Shown: positions 54,072 through 63,999 of the stretch, one piece after another
How the letters are laid out: each line of letters begins with the position of its first letter
Numbering within the stretch: position 1 is the stretch's first letter
From: Mycolicibacter icosiumassiliensis
GTDB taxonomy: Bacteria > Actinomycetota > Actinomycetes > Mycobacteriales > Mycobacteriaceae
DNA length: 64,000 bases
Assembly: GCF_900078685.2 (NCBI RefSeq)
Contig: NZ_LT546166.1
Coordinates: forward strand, 660,930-724,929
Direction of reading: 5' to 3'
Notes under the pieces: model-generated
The model's database searches: none
What the model was told of the DNA's origin: nothing
The model's input: only the letters and a program-made list of their open reading frames with translations
Made by a program: the position numbers and the translations under genes

Positions 54072-54391
54072 CAGCCGGCGCCGCCCCGAAGGCCGCCGAA
54101 ATAGGTGGTCGCACCCGCGGCATCACCGACGGCGTAATTGACACCAGACTCACCGACGCCGACACCGGCGCGGCCCAACTCGGTGGCGCCCTGAGCGGCC
54201 ACCGCGGCGTGCTCGCTGCCCTGCGCGCTGAAACCGGCAGCGGTCTGCAGCGACACCGGGTCGGCCGCCGGCGGAACCACCGCGGTGATCAGCGGGGCGG
54301 CGCTGGCCTGCGCTGCCGCCAGGCGGGCGGTCAATGCCTCGACCGCTGCACTGGCGGCGGCGAGACCTTCCGGAACCACATTGAGCGTCAT
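54071..54391 (-). CDS. PE5: PE5-type protein of ESX-3
   Basis: 106 residues: [20 protein letters not shown] then a helical hairpin and the C-terminal secretion segment ([15 protein letters not shown]). It lacks the exact PE dipeptide at 8-9 but has VPEGL in the expected place. Sits 31 nt after eccC3, upstream of PPE4. Confidence 0.9.
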   Translation of the reverse strand: MTLNVVPEGLAAASAAVEALTARLAAAQASAAPLITAVVPPAADPVSLQTAAGFSAQGSEHAAVAAQGATELGRAGVGVGESGVNYAVGDAAGATTYFGGLRGGAG

Positions 54392-54422
54392 GACAATTTC
54401 CCCTTCCGTAATTCGATACGCG

Positions 54423-57400
54423 TCAGCGCGTCAGACTTTGGCTGAATTGCGGGTTGACTAGTTGTAGGTAGGTGGGTTCGTCGTTGTCGGTGAGGAGGAT
54501 TGCTCGTCCTGCGGGCAGGCGTGCGAAGCGTTGGCCGCGGATTTTGCCGCTGTCGGCGGGGTTGCCTGAGAGCATCAGGGTGGTGGCTTGTAGGTCGTTG
54601 AGCCGGCGCAGCAGGGGGTTGGTCATCAATGCGTGTGCTGATCCGGTGGCGCGTGCGGTGACGATTACCCGCAGTCCGAGGTCGCCTGCTTGCGAGAGCA
54701 ACTCGATCAGGGTGCTCCACGGTCGTTGCCCGGCATAGGGGCCGGTTAGGGCCGGGGAGTCCGGGATGGCATCGACATCGTCGATGATCAGGTAGTGGGT
54801 GTGCCCCTGATAGCTCCAGGAGGCTAGATCGGCGGCCGACAAGCCTGCTGGGGGCCGCCGCGACCCGATCAACGCCGAGAGGCCGAGCATGGCCGGCAGG
54901 ACCCGATCCACATTCGCGGTGTACTCATTGTCGGCGAACAACGGTTCGTCGACCAGGTGCAGGCGTCGGTCCAGGACGGTGAACGCGACCTGATCAGCAC
55001 TGGAGTGTTCCCGCACGGTGCGGATGAGGTGGCGCAGCAGGGTGGTTTTGCCGGATTTGGCATCCCCGAGCACCAGCAGCAGTGGGTTGGTGGTGAAGTC
55101 CACCTGCACCGGCGCCAGGTCCTCTTCGCGGACCCCGATCACCACATGATCGACCGCCGGATAGAGCACCCCGACTTCTTCGGGGGCCAGGTTGGTCGGC
55201 AACAACCGCACCGGCGGCGCCGCCAATCCCGGGTGGCGGGCGTTGATCGCCTCGATCTGGGTCAGATCGGGTTGGGCGATCAAGAAGTGCTCGGCGGCCA
55301 TCGTCAACCCACGACCCGGCGCATTGGCCGGCACCGCCTCAGCCGGACGCGTCAAGGCTCCGGCGACCCGCACATTGCTGTCACGGGCATCATGCAACTT
55401 GAGTTCGAGGCGCAGGCCGAGGCCATCACGCATCGCCAGCGGGACTTCCAGCCAGCTGGGGGTGGTGACCACGACATGGATGCCGTAGGCCAGGCCGACG
55501 TTGACCAGTTCGGTGACCTTGGCCAAAAGCGGATTGCGGGTGTTGAACGCATCGGTGTTATCGCGACTGAACGCATACAGGTTATCGATCACCAAGAACA
55601 CTTCGCCGTAGCCGTCGTTGAGGGCACCGATGCTGCCATCACGGAACGCTTCACGCTGCTGACGGGCGGTCAACAGTTGTTCGAGTTCGCCGAAGGTGCG
55701 GCGGATCTTCTCGGGTTCTAGGCCGGAGGCGACACTGCCCACATGCGCCAACCCCTCCACGGCCCGCAACTGCCGGCCGCCGTAATCGAGGCAGTAGAAA
55801 CTGACCTCCCGCGGCGAATGCAGGGCCGCGGCGGAGAGGATGAACGTCTGCAATGCCGTGGTCTTCCCCGACTTGGGGCCCCCATGAATGAGCAGGTTCC
55901 CCGAGGCCGAACGGGCATCAGGGACGTTAGGGACGCGGCGCAGCGCAAAGGTTGTGTGGAAATGGCCCTACGGCCACCGCAACGCCCGCTCACTGATCCC
56001 CGCCCCAGCCAACGTCGCCGCCAACGCGATCGGCTCATCCAAGGGCGGCAACCACAACGCCGGGGCCTGCGGACCGTAGTTCGCCAACTGCTCGCCGATG
56101 GTGGCGATCAACTTGCGGGGCGGACCCACCACCTCTTCCTCGGCCTCAACGATCGTGGTCTGCTGCCCCGAATCAACGGCCCCGGCGGTGAACAATTTCG
56201 GCTCCGGCAACGCCTGCATCACCACCGCCCGCGACCGCGCCGGCGGATCATAAATCCCATCGACATACGTGGAACGGAACTTGATCGGCGCCGCACCCGG
56301 GGCCGGCACCAAAAAGCCCTCACCTTTGTGCTCTTTACCCGACTCGATGTGATAAGCGTCCTCGACCCCAATGATCTGCCGCGACACACTGGCCGAAGCG
56401 ACCTTGAGCCCGATCCGATACGACGTGTTCTTGTCGATGTCCTTGATCTTGCCCACATCCAACGTTTGCGACGCGAACAGAATATGGATCCGGAACGAAC
56501 GACCTTTACGGGCCACATAATCGAACAACTCGGCGTACTCGGGATGATCAGCCAACATCAACGTGAACTCATCAGCCACAATGAACAGTGTCGGGATCGG
56601 CGCCAAATCATGCCCCGCCGCGATCGCCGCCTCATACTCAGTCACCGAATTAAACGCACTGCCCTGCACCGCCCGACCCGCCTCCCGCAGCAACAACTCC
56701 CGCCGCGCCACCTCACCGCGCAGGGTGTCGGCGAACCGGTCCGCCAACGAGCGCTTCTCGGCCATATTGGAGATCACCGCAACCACCTGCGGGAAATGCC
56801 GGAAAATGTCCGCGCCGGCCTCCCCCTTGAAATCGGCGTAGATCACGATCAACCGATCCGCCGAATGCGTCGTCAACAGTGACAGCAGGATCGCCATCAA
56901 CGTCTGCGACTTACCCGAACCGGTCATCCCGATCATCAACCCATGCGGACCCATCCCACCCTCGGCCTCATCCTTGAGATCGAAGAACAACGGCTCCCCC
57001 GTCGCGGTCACCCCAATCGGCACCCGCAACTCCTGCTCACGCGTGCGCGGCGCCCACAACGCCGGAACATCCAGGCGCGAGGCGTCGGCAATACCCAACA
57101 ACGTGGTGAAGCTGGCACCCCGGGTGCCGGCCGACCGCAACCCGGCATGCGTCGGATTGGAATCCCACCGCGACAACCGGCGCGCCAGATGCGCCGCCTC
57201 CTCCACACCGAGCTGATCGGCGTTATCGACATAACGCTGCCAACCACCAGAATGCCAACGATCAATCGACCCCCCACCCGCGCTGATCCGCAGGATCGGA
57301 CGCTCCGGATCGGAATACTGCTCCCGATTGGGCTCGATCGTGCTGCGCTGGATGACGGTCACCCCGGCGCGGGCCGAACCCAACACCGAAGCCGCCACAT

Positions 57401-58382
57401 CAAAATCGGGATCATCAATGATCACCAACACATGCCGCGCGCTCTCACCGGCCTCACCGGTAAACGCCGGGCGCGTCGCCAGCACCGGCGCCAACAACGA
57501 CACCAACTCCTCACCGCTGGTCGCCAAATACCGGGCCGGACCCACCCCATCAACCTGGCCAGCAATATCAGCATGCGGCAACCACTTCAACCAGCTCCAC
57601 GCGTCCGACTCCAACTCCGCAGAGGCCAACGCCACCCCCAACATCGTCGGGTCATGCCAGCTCACCGCCTGAGCCACCCACGCCCGCACCGCCGCCCGCA
57701 CCTCCGCGGCAGCGTCCTGGCCCTGGCCGAGCACACTGATCCGCGACAACTTCCCCACATCCACACCCACGGGCACATCACGCACCGTGCGCTGGGTATC
57801 AAGCAAACTGCGCAACGCACTGTGTGAGACCGGCTCCAAATCAATCTCATCAGCGGTATCACTCACCCGCACCGCACTGGCCAACCCCACCGCATGGCGG
57901 CCCGTACGCACCACCAAAAAATCCTCATCATGCGGATCGCGTTCCCACTGGCGCCGCGAACCCGGCACCGCCACCAAATCCACCGGATCCGGATGCGACC
58001 ACTCCGCCGCCGCCCGCTGCTTAGCCGCCGACCCCCGAATGTTGTCGCGGACCACCGACAAATACCGCAAATAATCCGCCCGCTCGGCATCCACCTCCAC
58101 CGTGCGGGCCTTCTTATCCCCACCCCGATAAATCCCCGCCGCCGCCACCAACAACGCAAACGGGAAAAACAACATCACCGGAGACACCAACCGCATCCCC
58201 GTCGCAACCATGGCAATCACCATGCCCACAATCAAAATCACAATCACCACCGGCAACGCCCGCTGCAAAAACGACGCCGGAACCAACCGCGGCAACTCCG
58301 GCGGCGGCTCAACCGTGATCGTCCCCCGATCGGTCACCGGCACCGGCAACCGACGACGCGCCTCAAAAATCAAACGACTCAT
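54423..58382 (-). pseudogene. eccC3: ESX-3 ATPase EccC3 interrupted by an amber codon
   Basis: Reading without the stop gives 1319 codons, the normal EccC3 size. Two N-terminal helices ([40 protein letters not shown]) precede ATPase 1 with Walker [12 protein letters not shown] and Walker B LFIVADEF. Codon 805 (55968-55970) is TAG where RWPLG would be expected (Leu codon TTG or CTG). ATPase 2 ([14 protein letters not shown]) and ATPase 3 ([15 protein letters not shown]) follow in the same frame. No ATG, GTG or TTG codon exists between the stop and the second Walker A, so a separate working second half is unlikely. ATG overlaps the original eccB3 stop. Confidence 0.93.
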
Positions 58383-58723
58383 CGGGACTCTCCCCCGTTA
58401 GATCCAGCACCAGACACCCCAGCCACACGACGACCCCCACGCCCATCAGGCGCCAACCCGTCATGAGCCAACAACGCATCACCACGCGACAACACAGGAC
58501 CCACCGCAAACTGCGACAACACCGACCACGGAATCGGCAACGCCGGCTCACTCAAACCCAACGCGCCGATGGTGTCCCCCTCACCCCCACTAGTACCGGA
58601 CTCAGTGTTAATCCCATACCGCACACCGGTATCAGAAACCCAAAACAACGGACCCACACTCGCATTAGCCGCCGGATCACCATTCACACTCTGAACGAAA
58701 TAAACCGATCCAGGCGCCAACGC
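58379..58723 (-). pseudogene. Orphan 3' end of eccB3
   Basis: This copy of the eccB3 C-terminus (VYFVQSVNGDPAANASVGPL, SEPALPIPWSVLSQFAVGPV, then [16 protein letters not shown]) no longer belongs to the eccB3 reading frame because the preceding 298-bp duplicate shifts the frame. Its stop overlaps the eccC3 start as ATGA, showing it is the original gene end. Confidence 0.85.
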
Positions 58724-59021
58724 CACGACGACCCCCACGCCCATCAGGCGCCAACCCGTCATGCGCCAACAACGCATCACCACGCGACAACACAGGACCC
58801 ACCGCAAACTGCGACAACACCGACCACGGAATCGGCAACGCCGGCTCACTCAAACCCAACGCCGCGACGGTGTCTCCCTCGCCCCCGCCCGAACCGGCCT
58901 CAGTGTTAATGCCATAGCGCACACCGGTATCCGAAACCCAAAACAGTGGACCCGCACTGGCGTTAGCCGCCGGATCACTGTTCACACTCTGAACGAAATA
59001 ACCCGATCCCGGCGCCAACGC
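58426..59021 (-). repeat. 298-bp tandem duplication at the eccB3 3' end
   Basis: Units 58426-58723 and 58724-59021, period 298 bp. The first roughly 155 nt of each unit differ at one base only; the remaining part differs at about 22 positions. Not a multiple of three. Confidence 0.93.
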
Positions 59022-60302
59022 CACCCGCGCCGCCGTGCCGCCCACACCAGCACCCACCAAATCCAACGTCCGCACACCCTCACGCAACGGCAACATCGAA
59101 CCCGACAACAACGTCAACGAACTCGTCGACGCACCAGCAGGCTTACTCCACTGCGCACACGTCACCGGCGCCGACACCGCATCCACCACCCGCACCGGCC
59201 GCTCCGGAAAACGCGACACATCCAACTGCCGCGACACCGGCAACCGCGCAACATCATCAGCACCCAACACCGGCGGCCGATCCAAACCCAGCGAATCCGT
59301 ATTACGCAACACCGCCGCCACCACACCAGAAATCGGCTGCAAGCCGTCCTCCAGCACCGCGTAGTAGTGCAGGGTGCCGTCGGAGTTGCCGTCCAGGGAG
59401 TGTGCCGCCACAACGGCTCCCACCGGCGCCGCCGCGTGCAGGTCGTATGACGGCTTGCCGCCGGCGCCGGGGATCACCGGGGCCACCAGTGCGGGCGCCT
59501 CCGGAATCGCGTTGAACAGTCCGGTGGCGATCGGGCGTGGGGTGGGCACAGCCGAACCGCGCTCGCCGAGGCCCAGGGCACCGGTGATGGCGTGGTCGGA
59601 CAGGTCGATCCGGCTGCGCTTGCCGTCCCACAGCAACCATGCACCGGCACCGTTGTCGACCAGCACCGCCTGCTGTGCGTCGAGCGCACCGGCGCGAGAG
59701 CCGCTGTAGGCCAACGGCCCGCCGATCACCGTGACCCCGGCAGTCGAGCCGGTCACCGAGTCGCACGCCGTCCAATCGGCGTCGCGAGCGCTGCTCTGCA
59801 CCATGCGTTCCGGGGCTCCGGGGATACCGATGAGGTTGCCACGGGCGAACTTGTCCAGCGCAGTGCTTTTCACCACGGTCGGGTTGACCGGCCGGCCGGC
59901 GATCAGGCGCGCTGAGGTCAGGTTCAGCACCGGGTGCAGCTGGTCTCCGACTCGCACATACAGCGCGGAGGTGGACTTGTCTGCCAGCACCGGGTCGTTG
60001 TTGGCCGCGCTGTTGGGCCAGATCAGGGTGAATACGAAGCAGCCGCCCACCACGGTGGCCAGCACCAGCAGACCCATCAGCACCGCACGCGCCTGTGCGC
60101 GTAGCGGCTCCACCAACATCCGGGTGTCGTGCAGGGCTACGCCGGAGGCGATGCGCCGCATGACGAATCGCCAGCCGCTGACCTGATGCTTGGTGACGAA
60201 ACCGCGCCGGTACTCGACCCGATCGGGATTCTCGTTGACCGGGGTCCGCGACGCGAACGAGCGCCGATCGTCATCGGACCGGTCGGGCTGTGCCGCGCTC
60301 AT
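58677..60302 (-). CDS. eccB3: ESX-3 membrane component EccB3 with altered C-terminus
   Basis: 541 residues. N-terminal cytoplasmic part, one membrane helix (AVLMGLLVLATVVGGCFVFT) and a periplasmic domain typical of EccB, with a conserved disulfide pair likely in DWTACDSVTGS and APVTCAQWSKP. Because of a 298-bp duplication, the last residues are GVGAWIGLFRSECEW instead of the native [15 protein letters not shown] end; the globular domain is otherwise complete. Codon usage changes at about 59340: 3' of this the gene uses TTG and GCG-type codons unlike the 5' part. ATG overlaps the eccA3 stop. Confidence 0.9.
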   Translation of the reverse strand: MSAAQPDRSDDDRRSFASRTPVNENPDRVEYRRGFVTKHQVSGWRFVMRRIASGVALHDTRMLVEPLRAQARAVLMGLLVLATVVGGCFVFTLIWPNSAANNDPVLADKSTSALYVRVGDQLHPVLNLTSARLIAGRPVNPTVVKSTALDKFARGNLIGIPGAPERMVQSSARDADWTACDSVTGSTAGVTVIGGPLAYSGSRAGALDAQQAVLVDNGAGAWLLWDGKRSRIDLSDHAITGALGLGERGSAVPTPRPIATGLFNAIPEAPALVAPVIPGAGGKPSYDLHAAAPVGAVVAAHSLDGNSDGTLHYYAVLEDGLQPISGVVAAVLRNTDSLGLDRPPVLGADDVARLPVSRQLDVSRFPERPVRVVDAVSAPVTCAQWSKPAGASTSSLTLLSGSMLPLREGVRTLDLVGAGVGGTAARVALAPGSGYFVQSVNSDPAANASAGPLFWVSDTGVRYGINTEAGSGGGEGDTVAALGLSEPALPIPWSVLSQFAVGPVLSRGDALLAHDGLAPDGRGGRRGVGAWIGLFRSECEW

Positions 60303-62131
60303 GCGTTGGTCTCCAGGCCCAGGCCACGCAGCAACGGCGCCACCGAGTTACGAACATCTTCGGTCGTAATGGTCATGAGCTCCTCATCGGTGAACAGTCC
60401 GGTGCCGGACTGTTCGGAATGGTCAAGCCTGAATTCGCGCTCCTCCTCGGAGCGTTCGACGACGTTTCGCACGAAGCGGCCATTGCCGGCGATGTCCAGG
60501 CTGCGCCGGGCGATTCCGTTCGCATCGGGGTGCGACGCCTCGGCCAGCTGACCGAACAGCGCCTGCATCTCTTCGAGTGCGGTCTGTTCGAAACGGCTGT
60601 CACGCTGCTCGGCCATCTTGTGCGCGATCTCGACCAGCTCCGGCGGCTGGTAGGACGGGAAGTCGATGCTGCGGGTGAAACGCGACCGCAGACCTTCGTT
60701 GGTGTCCAGGAACCGGTCCAGGTCGGCGCGGTAACCGGCGACGATCACCACCAACCGATCACGGTCGTTCTCCATGCGGGCCAGCAGCGTGTCGATGGCA
60801 ACCAACCCGAAGTCGTTCTTGGCGCCGGTGGCCACCAAGGCGTATGCCTCGTCGAGGAACAGCACACCGTCGAGGGCACTGTCGATGATGGCGTTGGTTT
60901 TGGCCTCGGTCTCACCGATGTGCTGACCGATCAGGTCGGCACGGTGCACCTCTTTGATGTTTTCTTTCTTCAGCAGGCCCAGGCCGCAGTAGATCTTGGC
61001 CACCACACGGGCGATGGTGGTCTTACCGGTCCCGGGCGGCCCGGCGAAGACCAGGTGGTGGGTGCGCTGGCCGACGGCCAGCCCGTGCTGCTTGCGCACC
61101 ACTTCCATGGCCACCGAACTCTTGAGTCGCTGCACCTGGTTTTTGACCTCGGACAGCCCGATGAACTCGCCGAGTTCGCGTTCGGCTTCGGCCAGCAGTT
61201 CGGCCTTGCGTTCGTGGGCGGACGGGTCGACGAAGTCCTCGGCACTGGGCTCGGTGTCGGGGTCCCAGGGGTCGGTCCGGGCCTCGATCCGGGCCGCGGT
61301 GGTCGTGACGATCCCGAAGCTGTGGTCCAACAAGGCATGTTGGACCTGCTCGTTCTCCGGGTTGGCGGCGTAGAGGTCCTGCAGCACTTCGGCGGCGGAT
61401 TCCTCATCGTCTTGGGCCCGCAGGATCAGCCCCTTGGCCAAGGCCCCGTCGGTGGCGGCGACCGCGATCGGCCCGTCCGGCTCCTCCAGGTAAGACAACG
61501 CCGGGGCGTACATACCCAGCCGCGCCAGGGCGATCCCCAACGCGATCTTGGCGGCGTGGGTGAACAGCTCGTCGCGGTCGGGGTCGTTGACGATCGGAGT
61601 CAACAGCTTGACCATGTCCGACCAGCGCCCGGCGTGGTGGTTCACCGCGATCGCCATCCAGCGAACGTCATTCCAATCGGGACGCCGCGCGGCGATCTCG
61701 GCGACCACCGCGTTCGCCTCGGCGCACCGGCCGGCCATCGCCAGCTGCGCGGCGTGGGCGAGGTGGAAGTCGTCGGCTTCGGTGGCGCGCAACTTCAGGT
61801 ACAGCCCGGTGTCGTAGTGGAACCCGAGGGCACCCTGCTGAAGGTCCAGGCGCCGCTGCAGGGCGCCGGCGCTGGCGGCGGTCTGCGAGACGGCGGCCAG
61901 CACCCGCGGCGACTGATCGCCGGCGGCGGCCAGGCCGATCCAGGCGTCGCACTGCTCGTGCGCGACCCGGGTGAGTGCCGCGAAGCCAGTACGTGCCGCC
62001 GTCAGGTCGGCAGGACGTTTCCGCTGGTAAACCTCGATACCGAGGGCTCGGCAGCAGGTGGCGAACCGGCTGAGGGTTTCCTCGTCGACCCGTGGTTGCG
62101 GGCTGAGCAGAGCCGCATCACCGTTATTCAT
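60299..62131 (-). CDS. eccA3: ESX-3 AAA+ ATPase EccA3
   Basis: 610 residues. N-terminal TPR-like helical domain (about 1-270) and a CbxX/CfqX-type AAA+ domain: Walker A VFAGPPGTGKTTIARVVAKI, Walker B GVLFLDEAYALV, sensor LVVIVAGYRADLDRFLDTNE and the arginine finger in GLRSRFTRSIDFPSY. Cytoplasmic recycling of EspG or substrate release is proposed. First gene of the operon, preceded by a GGAGCGAG ribosome site and IdeR/Zur-type boxes. Confidence 0.95.
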   Translation of the reverse strand: MNNGDAALLSPQPRVDEETLSRFATCCRALGIEVYQRKRPADLTAARTGFAALTRVAHEQCDAWIGLAAAGDQSPRVLAAVSQTAASAGALQRRLDLQQGALGFHYDTGLYLKLRATEADDFHLAHAAQLAMAGRCAEANAVVAEIAARRPDWNDVRWMAIAVNHHAGRWSDMVKLLTPIVNDPDRDELFTHAAKIALGIALARLGMYAPALSYLEEPDGPIAVAATDGALAKGLILRAQDDEESAAEVLQDLYAANPENEQVQHALLDHSFGIVTTTAARIEARTDPWDPDTEPSAEDFVDPSAHERKAELLAEAERELGEFIGLSEVKNQVQRLKSSVAMEVVRKQHGLAVGQRTHHLVFAGPPGTGKTTIARVVAKIYCGLGLLKKENIKEVHRADLIGQHIGETEAKTNAIIDSALDGVLFLDEAYALVATGAKNDFGLVAIDTLLARMENDRDRLVVIVAGYRADLDRFLDTNEGLRSRFTRSIDFPSYQPPELVEIAHKMAEQRDSRFEQTALEEMQALFGQLAEASHPDANGIARRSLDIAGNGRFVRNVVERSEEEREFRLDHSEQSGTGLFTDEELMTITTEDVRNSVAPLLRGLGLETNA

Positions 62132-62179
62132 GCGTGGCTCGCTCCTTCGCTGTTTTTGACTGCGCCAACCCGGCTGAAG

Positions 62180-62198
62180 TTAGCATTGCATAAGCTAA
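62180..62198. promoter_or_regulatory. Candidate IdeR box upstream of eccA3
   Basis: TTAGCATTGCATAAGCTAA matches 13 of 19 positions of the IdeR consensus TTAGGTTAGGCTAACCTAA, with arms 9 nt apart as required. 49 nt from the eccA3 start. IdeR control of ESX-3 is established in mycobacteria. Confidence 0.65.
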
Positions 62199-62317
62199 CT
62201 GTCGAGATCGATCGGGACGATCGGCAGGCGACTTCCATCACTCCCGCAGGCGGCTTTTCGCCCCACGAACCGGACGCTGGCGCGCCGACGTCGTTCCAAC
62301 CCATCACCCGACTCCTT

Positions 62318-62336
62318 ATTGAAAATCATTTTCGAT
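62318..62336. promoter_or_regulatory. Candidate Zur box upstream of eccA3
   Basis: ATTGAAAATCATTTTCGAT, a 19-nt palindrome with one mismatch and the TGAAAATnATTTTC core of mycobacterial Zur (FurB) sites. Zur regulation of ESX-3 is known in M. tuberculosis. It lies 70 nt from the stop of the methyltransferase gene. Confidence 0.72.
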
Positions 62337-62406
62337 TGTCTCGCACGCTACCGCATGCGGGGTTCGTCTTCCACAACGGTTCTCGGCAGCGACCACTGAA
62401 CCGCTC

Positions 62407-63306
62407 CTAGCCCTTAACTGCCCACATCAGCGAGTTCCGCAGGATCATCTGACCGGCCCGGGTGTCGGGCTCCGGAACGGGGCGATCCAACTGGCGCAGG
62501 CAATCGGCCAGCGGCGTCACCGTCGCGGTCCAGCCACGAGCGCCGAACCACTGATCCGCGGGAGCGTGCTGCTCGTTGTAGACCAGCCGATGGAAGTTGC
62601 GGGAGTCGTCGCCTGCCTCGACTTCGGCCGCAACCGCGGCGTCATACGCGTCCTGGGGCATCGGGACGCCGTCCTCAACCGCGACGCGACTGCCCGAAGC
62701 AGCGAGGCCATCGATACCGGCGAACAGCTGCTCCTGGGCAACGGCAGGGAGATAGAGCAACAGGCCCTCGACGATCCATGCCGAGGGCCGGGCCGGGTCG
62801 AAACCGGCGTCACGCAGCGCCTGCGGCCAGTCCTCACGGAGGTCAACGGCTACCTCACGCCGCTCCGCCGTGGGACGGATGCCGCGCTGCGAGAGGACAT
62901 AGCTCTTGAACGCGAGCACTTGCGGCTGGTCCAACTCGAAGATCGTTGTCTCGTCCGGCCAGGACAAGCGAAAGGCGCGGGAGTCCAGTCCGGCCGCCAG
63001 AATCACCACCTGGCGCACCCCAGCTTCTACGACCCCGCTGAAGTAGTCGTCGAAGTAGCGGGTGCGCGCACCCTGGAAATTGACGAAGTGCTGCCCGAAG
63101 TCACTGGACAACAGCTCGTGGCCAGGCAAGCTGCCGTCCAGCACCGCCGCCCAGTCCCCGCCGACCGCCCGGCAGAACAGCTCCGCATACGGATCGACGG
63201 CCGCTGGATCGGCTTTGCGGGCTTCCAGGGCCCGGGCGGTGGCCACGAACAAGGCCGTCGAACCGACGCTGGTGTTGATGTCCCAGCTGTCACCTTCACT
63301 ACGCAT
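62407..63306 (-). CDS. SAM-dependent methyltransferase (Rv0281-like)
   Basis: 299 residues from ATG 63306 (ATG 63315 is also possible). Mycobacterial family with the start [23 protein letters not shown] site [20 protein letters not shown], acidic loop [12 protein letters not shown] and [20 protein letters not shown]. Likely methylates a carboxyl or hydroxyl group of a small molecule; target unknown. Its usual place beside ESX-3 is kept. Confidence 0.88.
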   Translation of the reverse strand: MRSEGDSWDINTSVGSTALFVATARALEARKADPAAVDPYAELFCRAVGGDWAAVLDGSLPGHELLSSDFGQHFVNFQGARTRYFDDYFSGVVEAGVRQVVILAAGLDSRAFRLSWPDETTIFELDQPQVLAFKSYVLSQRGIRPTAERREVAVDLREDWPQALRDAGFDPARPSAWIVEGLLLYLPAVAQEQLFAGIDGLAASGSRVAVEDGVPMPQDAYDAAVAAEVEAGDDSRNFHRLVYNEQHAPADQWFGARGWTATVTPLADCLRQLDRPVPEPDTRAGQMILRNSLMWAVKG

Positions 63307-63403
63307 TAGAGGCATTCCACGGACCCTACGCCGGGGTGCGCACGGTGGACTGCCCGACGAATGCCGCCGAAACCAACCGTGACAGGCCAGAGCTTGCGCT
63401 CTG

Positions 63404-63691
63404 TCAGCCCCACTTGGCGGCTTCGGCGGTGTCACGCGCGTTCATCATCAAGGTGTTGGTCTCATGCGTGGAGGCCATCGCACGATAAGCCAACACCAAC
63501 TCCTCCATCGCCTGATTCCACTGCGCCTGCCACGCCTGATACGTCATCCCCGTATCGCCCTGCCACGCCGCCGACAACGCCGCCTGCTCACTGGCAATAT
63601 CAGCACCCACCGCCTGCAACGTGCCCGCATACCCATTCATCTCAGCCGCATGGGCCAACATCGCCGGGTAGTTGTACATAATCTGCGACAT
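63404..63691 (-). CDS. esxH: EsxH, second copy
   Basis: 95 residues, the same protein as 51984-52271. Nucleotides differ only at two synonymous sites within the coding region. Downstream of it lies the methyltransferase, not espG3, so only the esxGH pair (and possibly upstream genes beyond the window) was duplicated. Confidence 0.95.
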   Translation of the reverse strand: MSQIMYNYPAMLAHAAEMNGYAGTLQAVGADIASEQAALSAAWQGDTGMTYQAWQAQWNQAMEELVLAYRAMASTHETNTLMMNARDTAEAAKWG

Positions 63692-63705
63692 CAGACAAAC
63701 CCTCC

Positions 63706-63999
63706 CTAAACCCCGGTGTAACCAGAAGCCGCAGCCGCATCAGCCGCCACATACGTCGAACCGGCGTCCGCCAGATTCACCTGCGCCATATCCAGCAACG
63801 CATTCACCCGCGCCGCCATCGCCACAAACCGCGCATGCGACCCCTGAAACGCCGCAGCCGCCTCACCCACATGAAACGCCTGCGCCGACATCGCCGCCTG
63901 CTCCGCCTGCGCCATCGTCGACCGCATCAACGCCGCCTTGGCACCAAACGCCGACTCCGACGCCACCAACTGCGGAATATGCGCATCCAACAAACTCAT
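63706..63999 (-). CDS. esxG: EsxG, second copy
   Basis: 97 residues, identical to the ESX-3 copy except Leu3 for Met3. The ATG is at 63997-63999, one base from the window end; upstream sequence is not visible. Confidence 0.93.
   Translation of the reverse strand: MSLLDAHIPQLVASESAFGAKAALMRSTMAQAEQAAMSAQAFHVGEAAAAFQGSHARFVAMAARVNALLDMAQVNLADAGSTYVAADAAAASGYTGV

Noticed and set aside
54423..55967. Second half of eccC3 as an independent EccCb-like gene
   Set aside because: No start codon precedes the second Walker A; a start inside would remove the P-loop. Treated as the 3' part of a broken gene.
58379..58849. 156-codon frame as a separate small gene after eccB3
   Set aside because: Its first part is an out-of-frame copy of eccB3 DNA and the rest is the old eccB3 end; no own ribosome site. 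It is a duplication product.
60290..62410. 706-codon plus-strand frame opposite eccA3
   Set aside because: Antisense to a clearly coding AAA+ gene; no recognisable motif and typical high-GC shadow.
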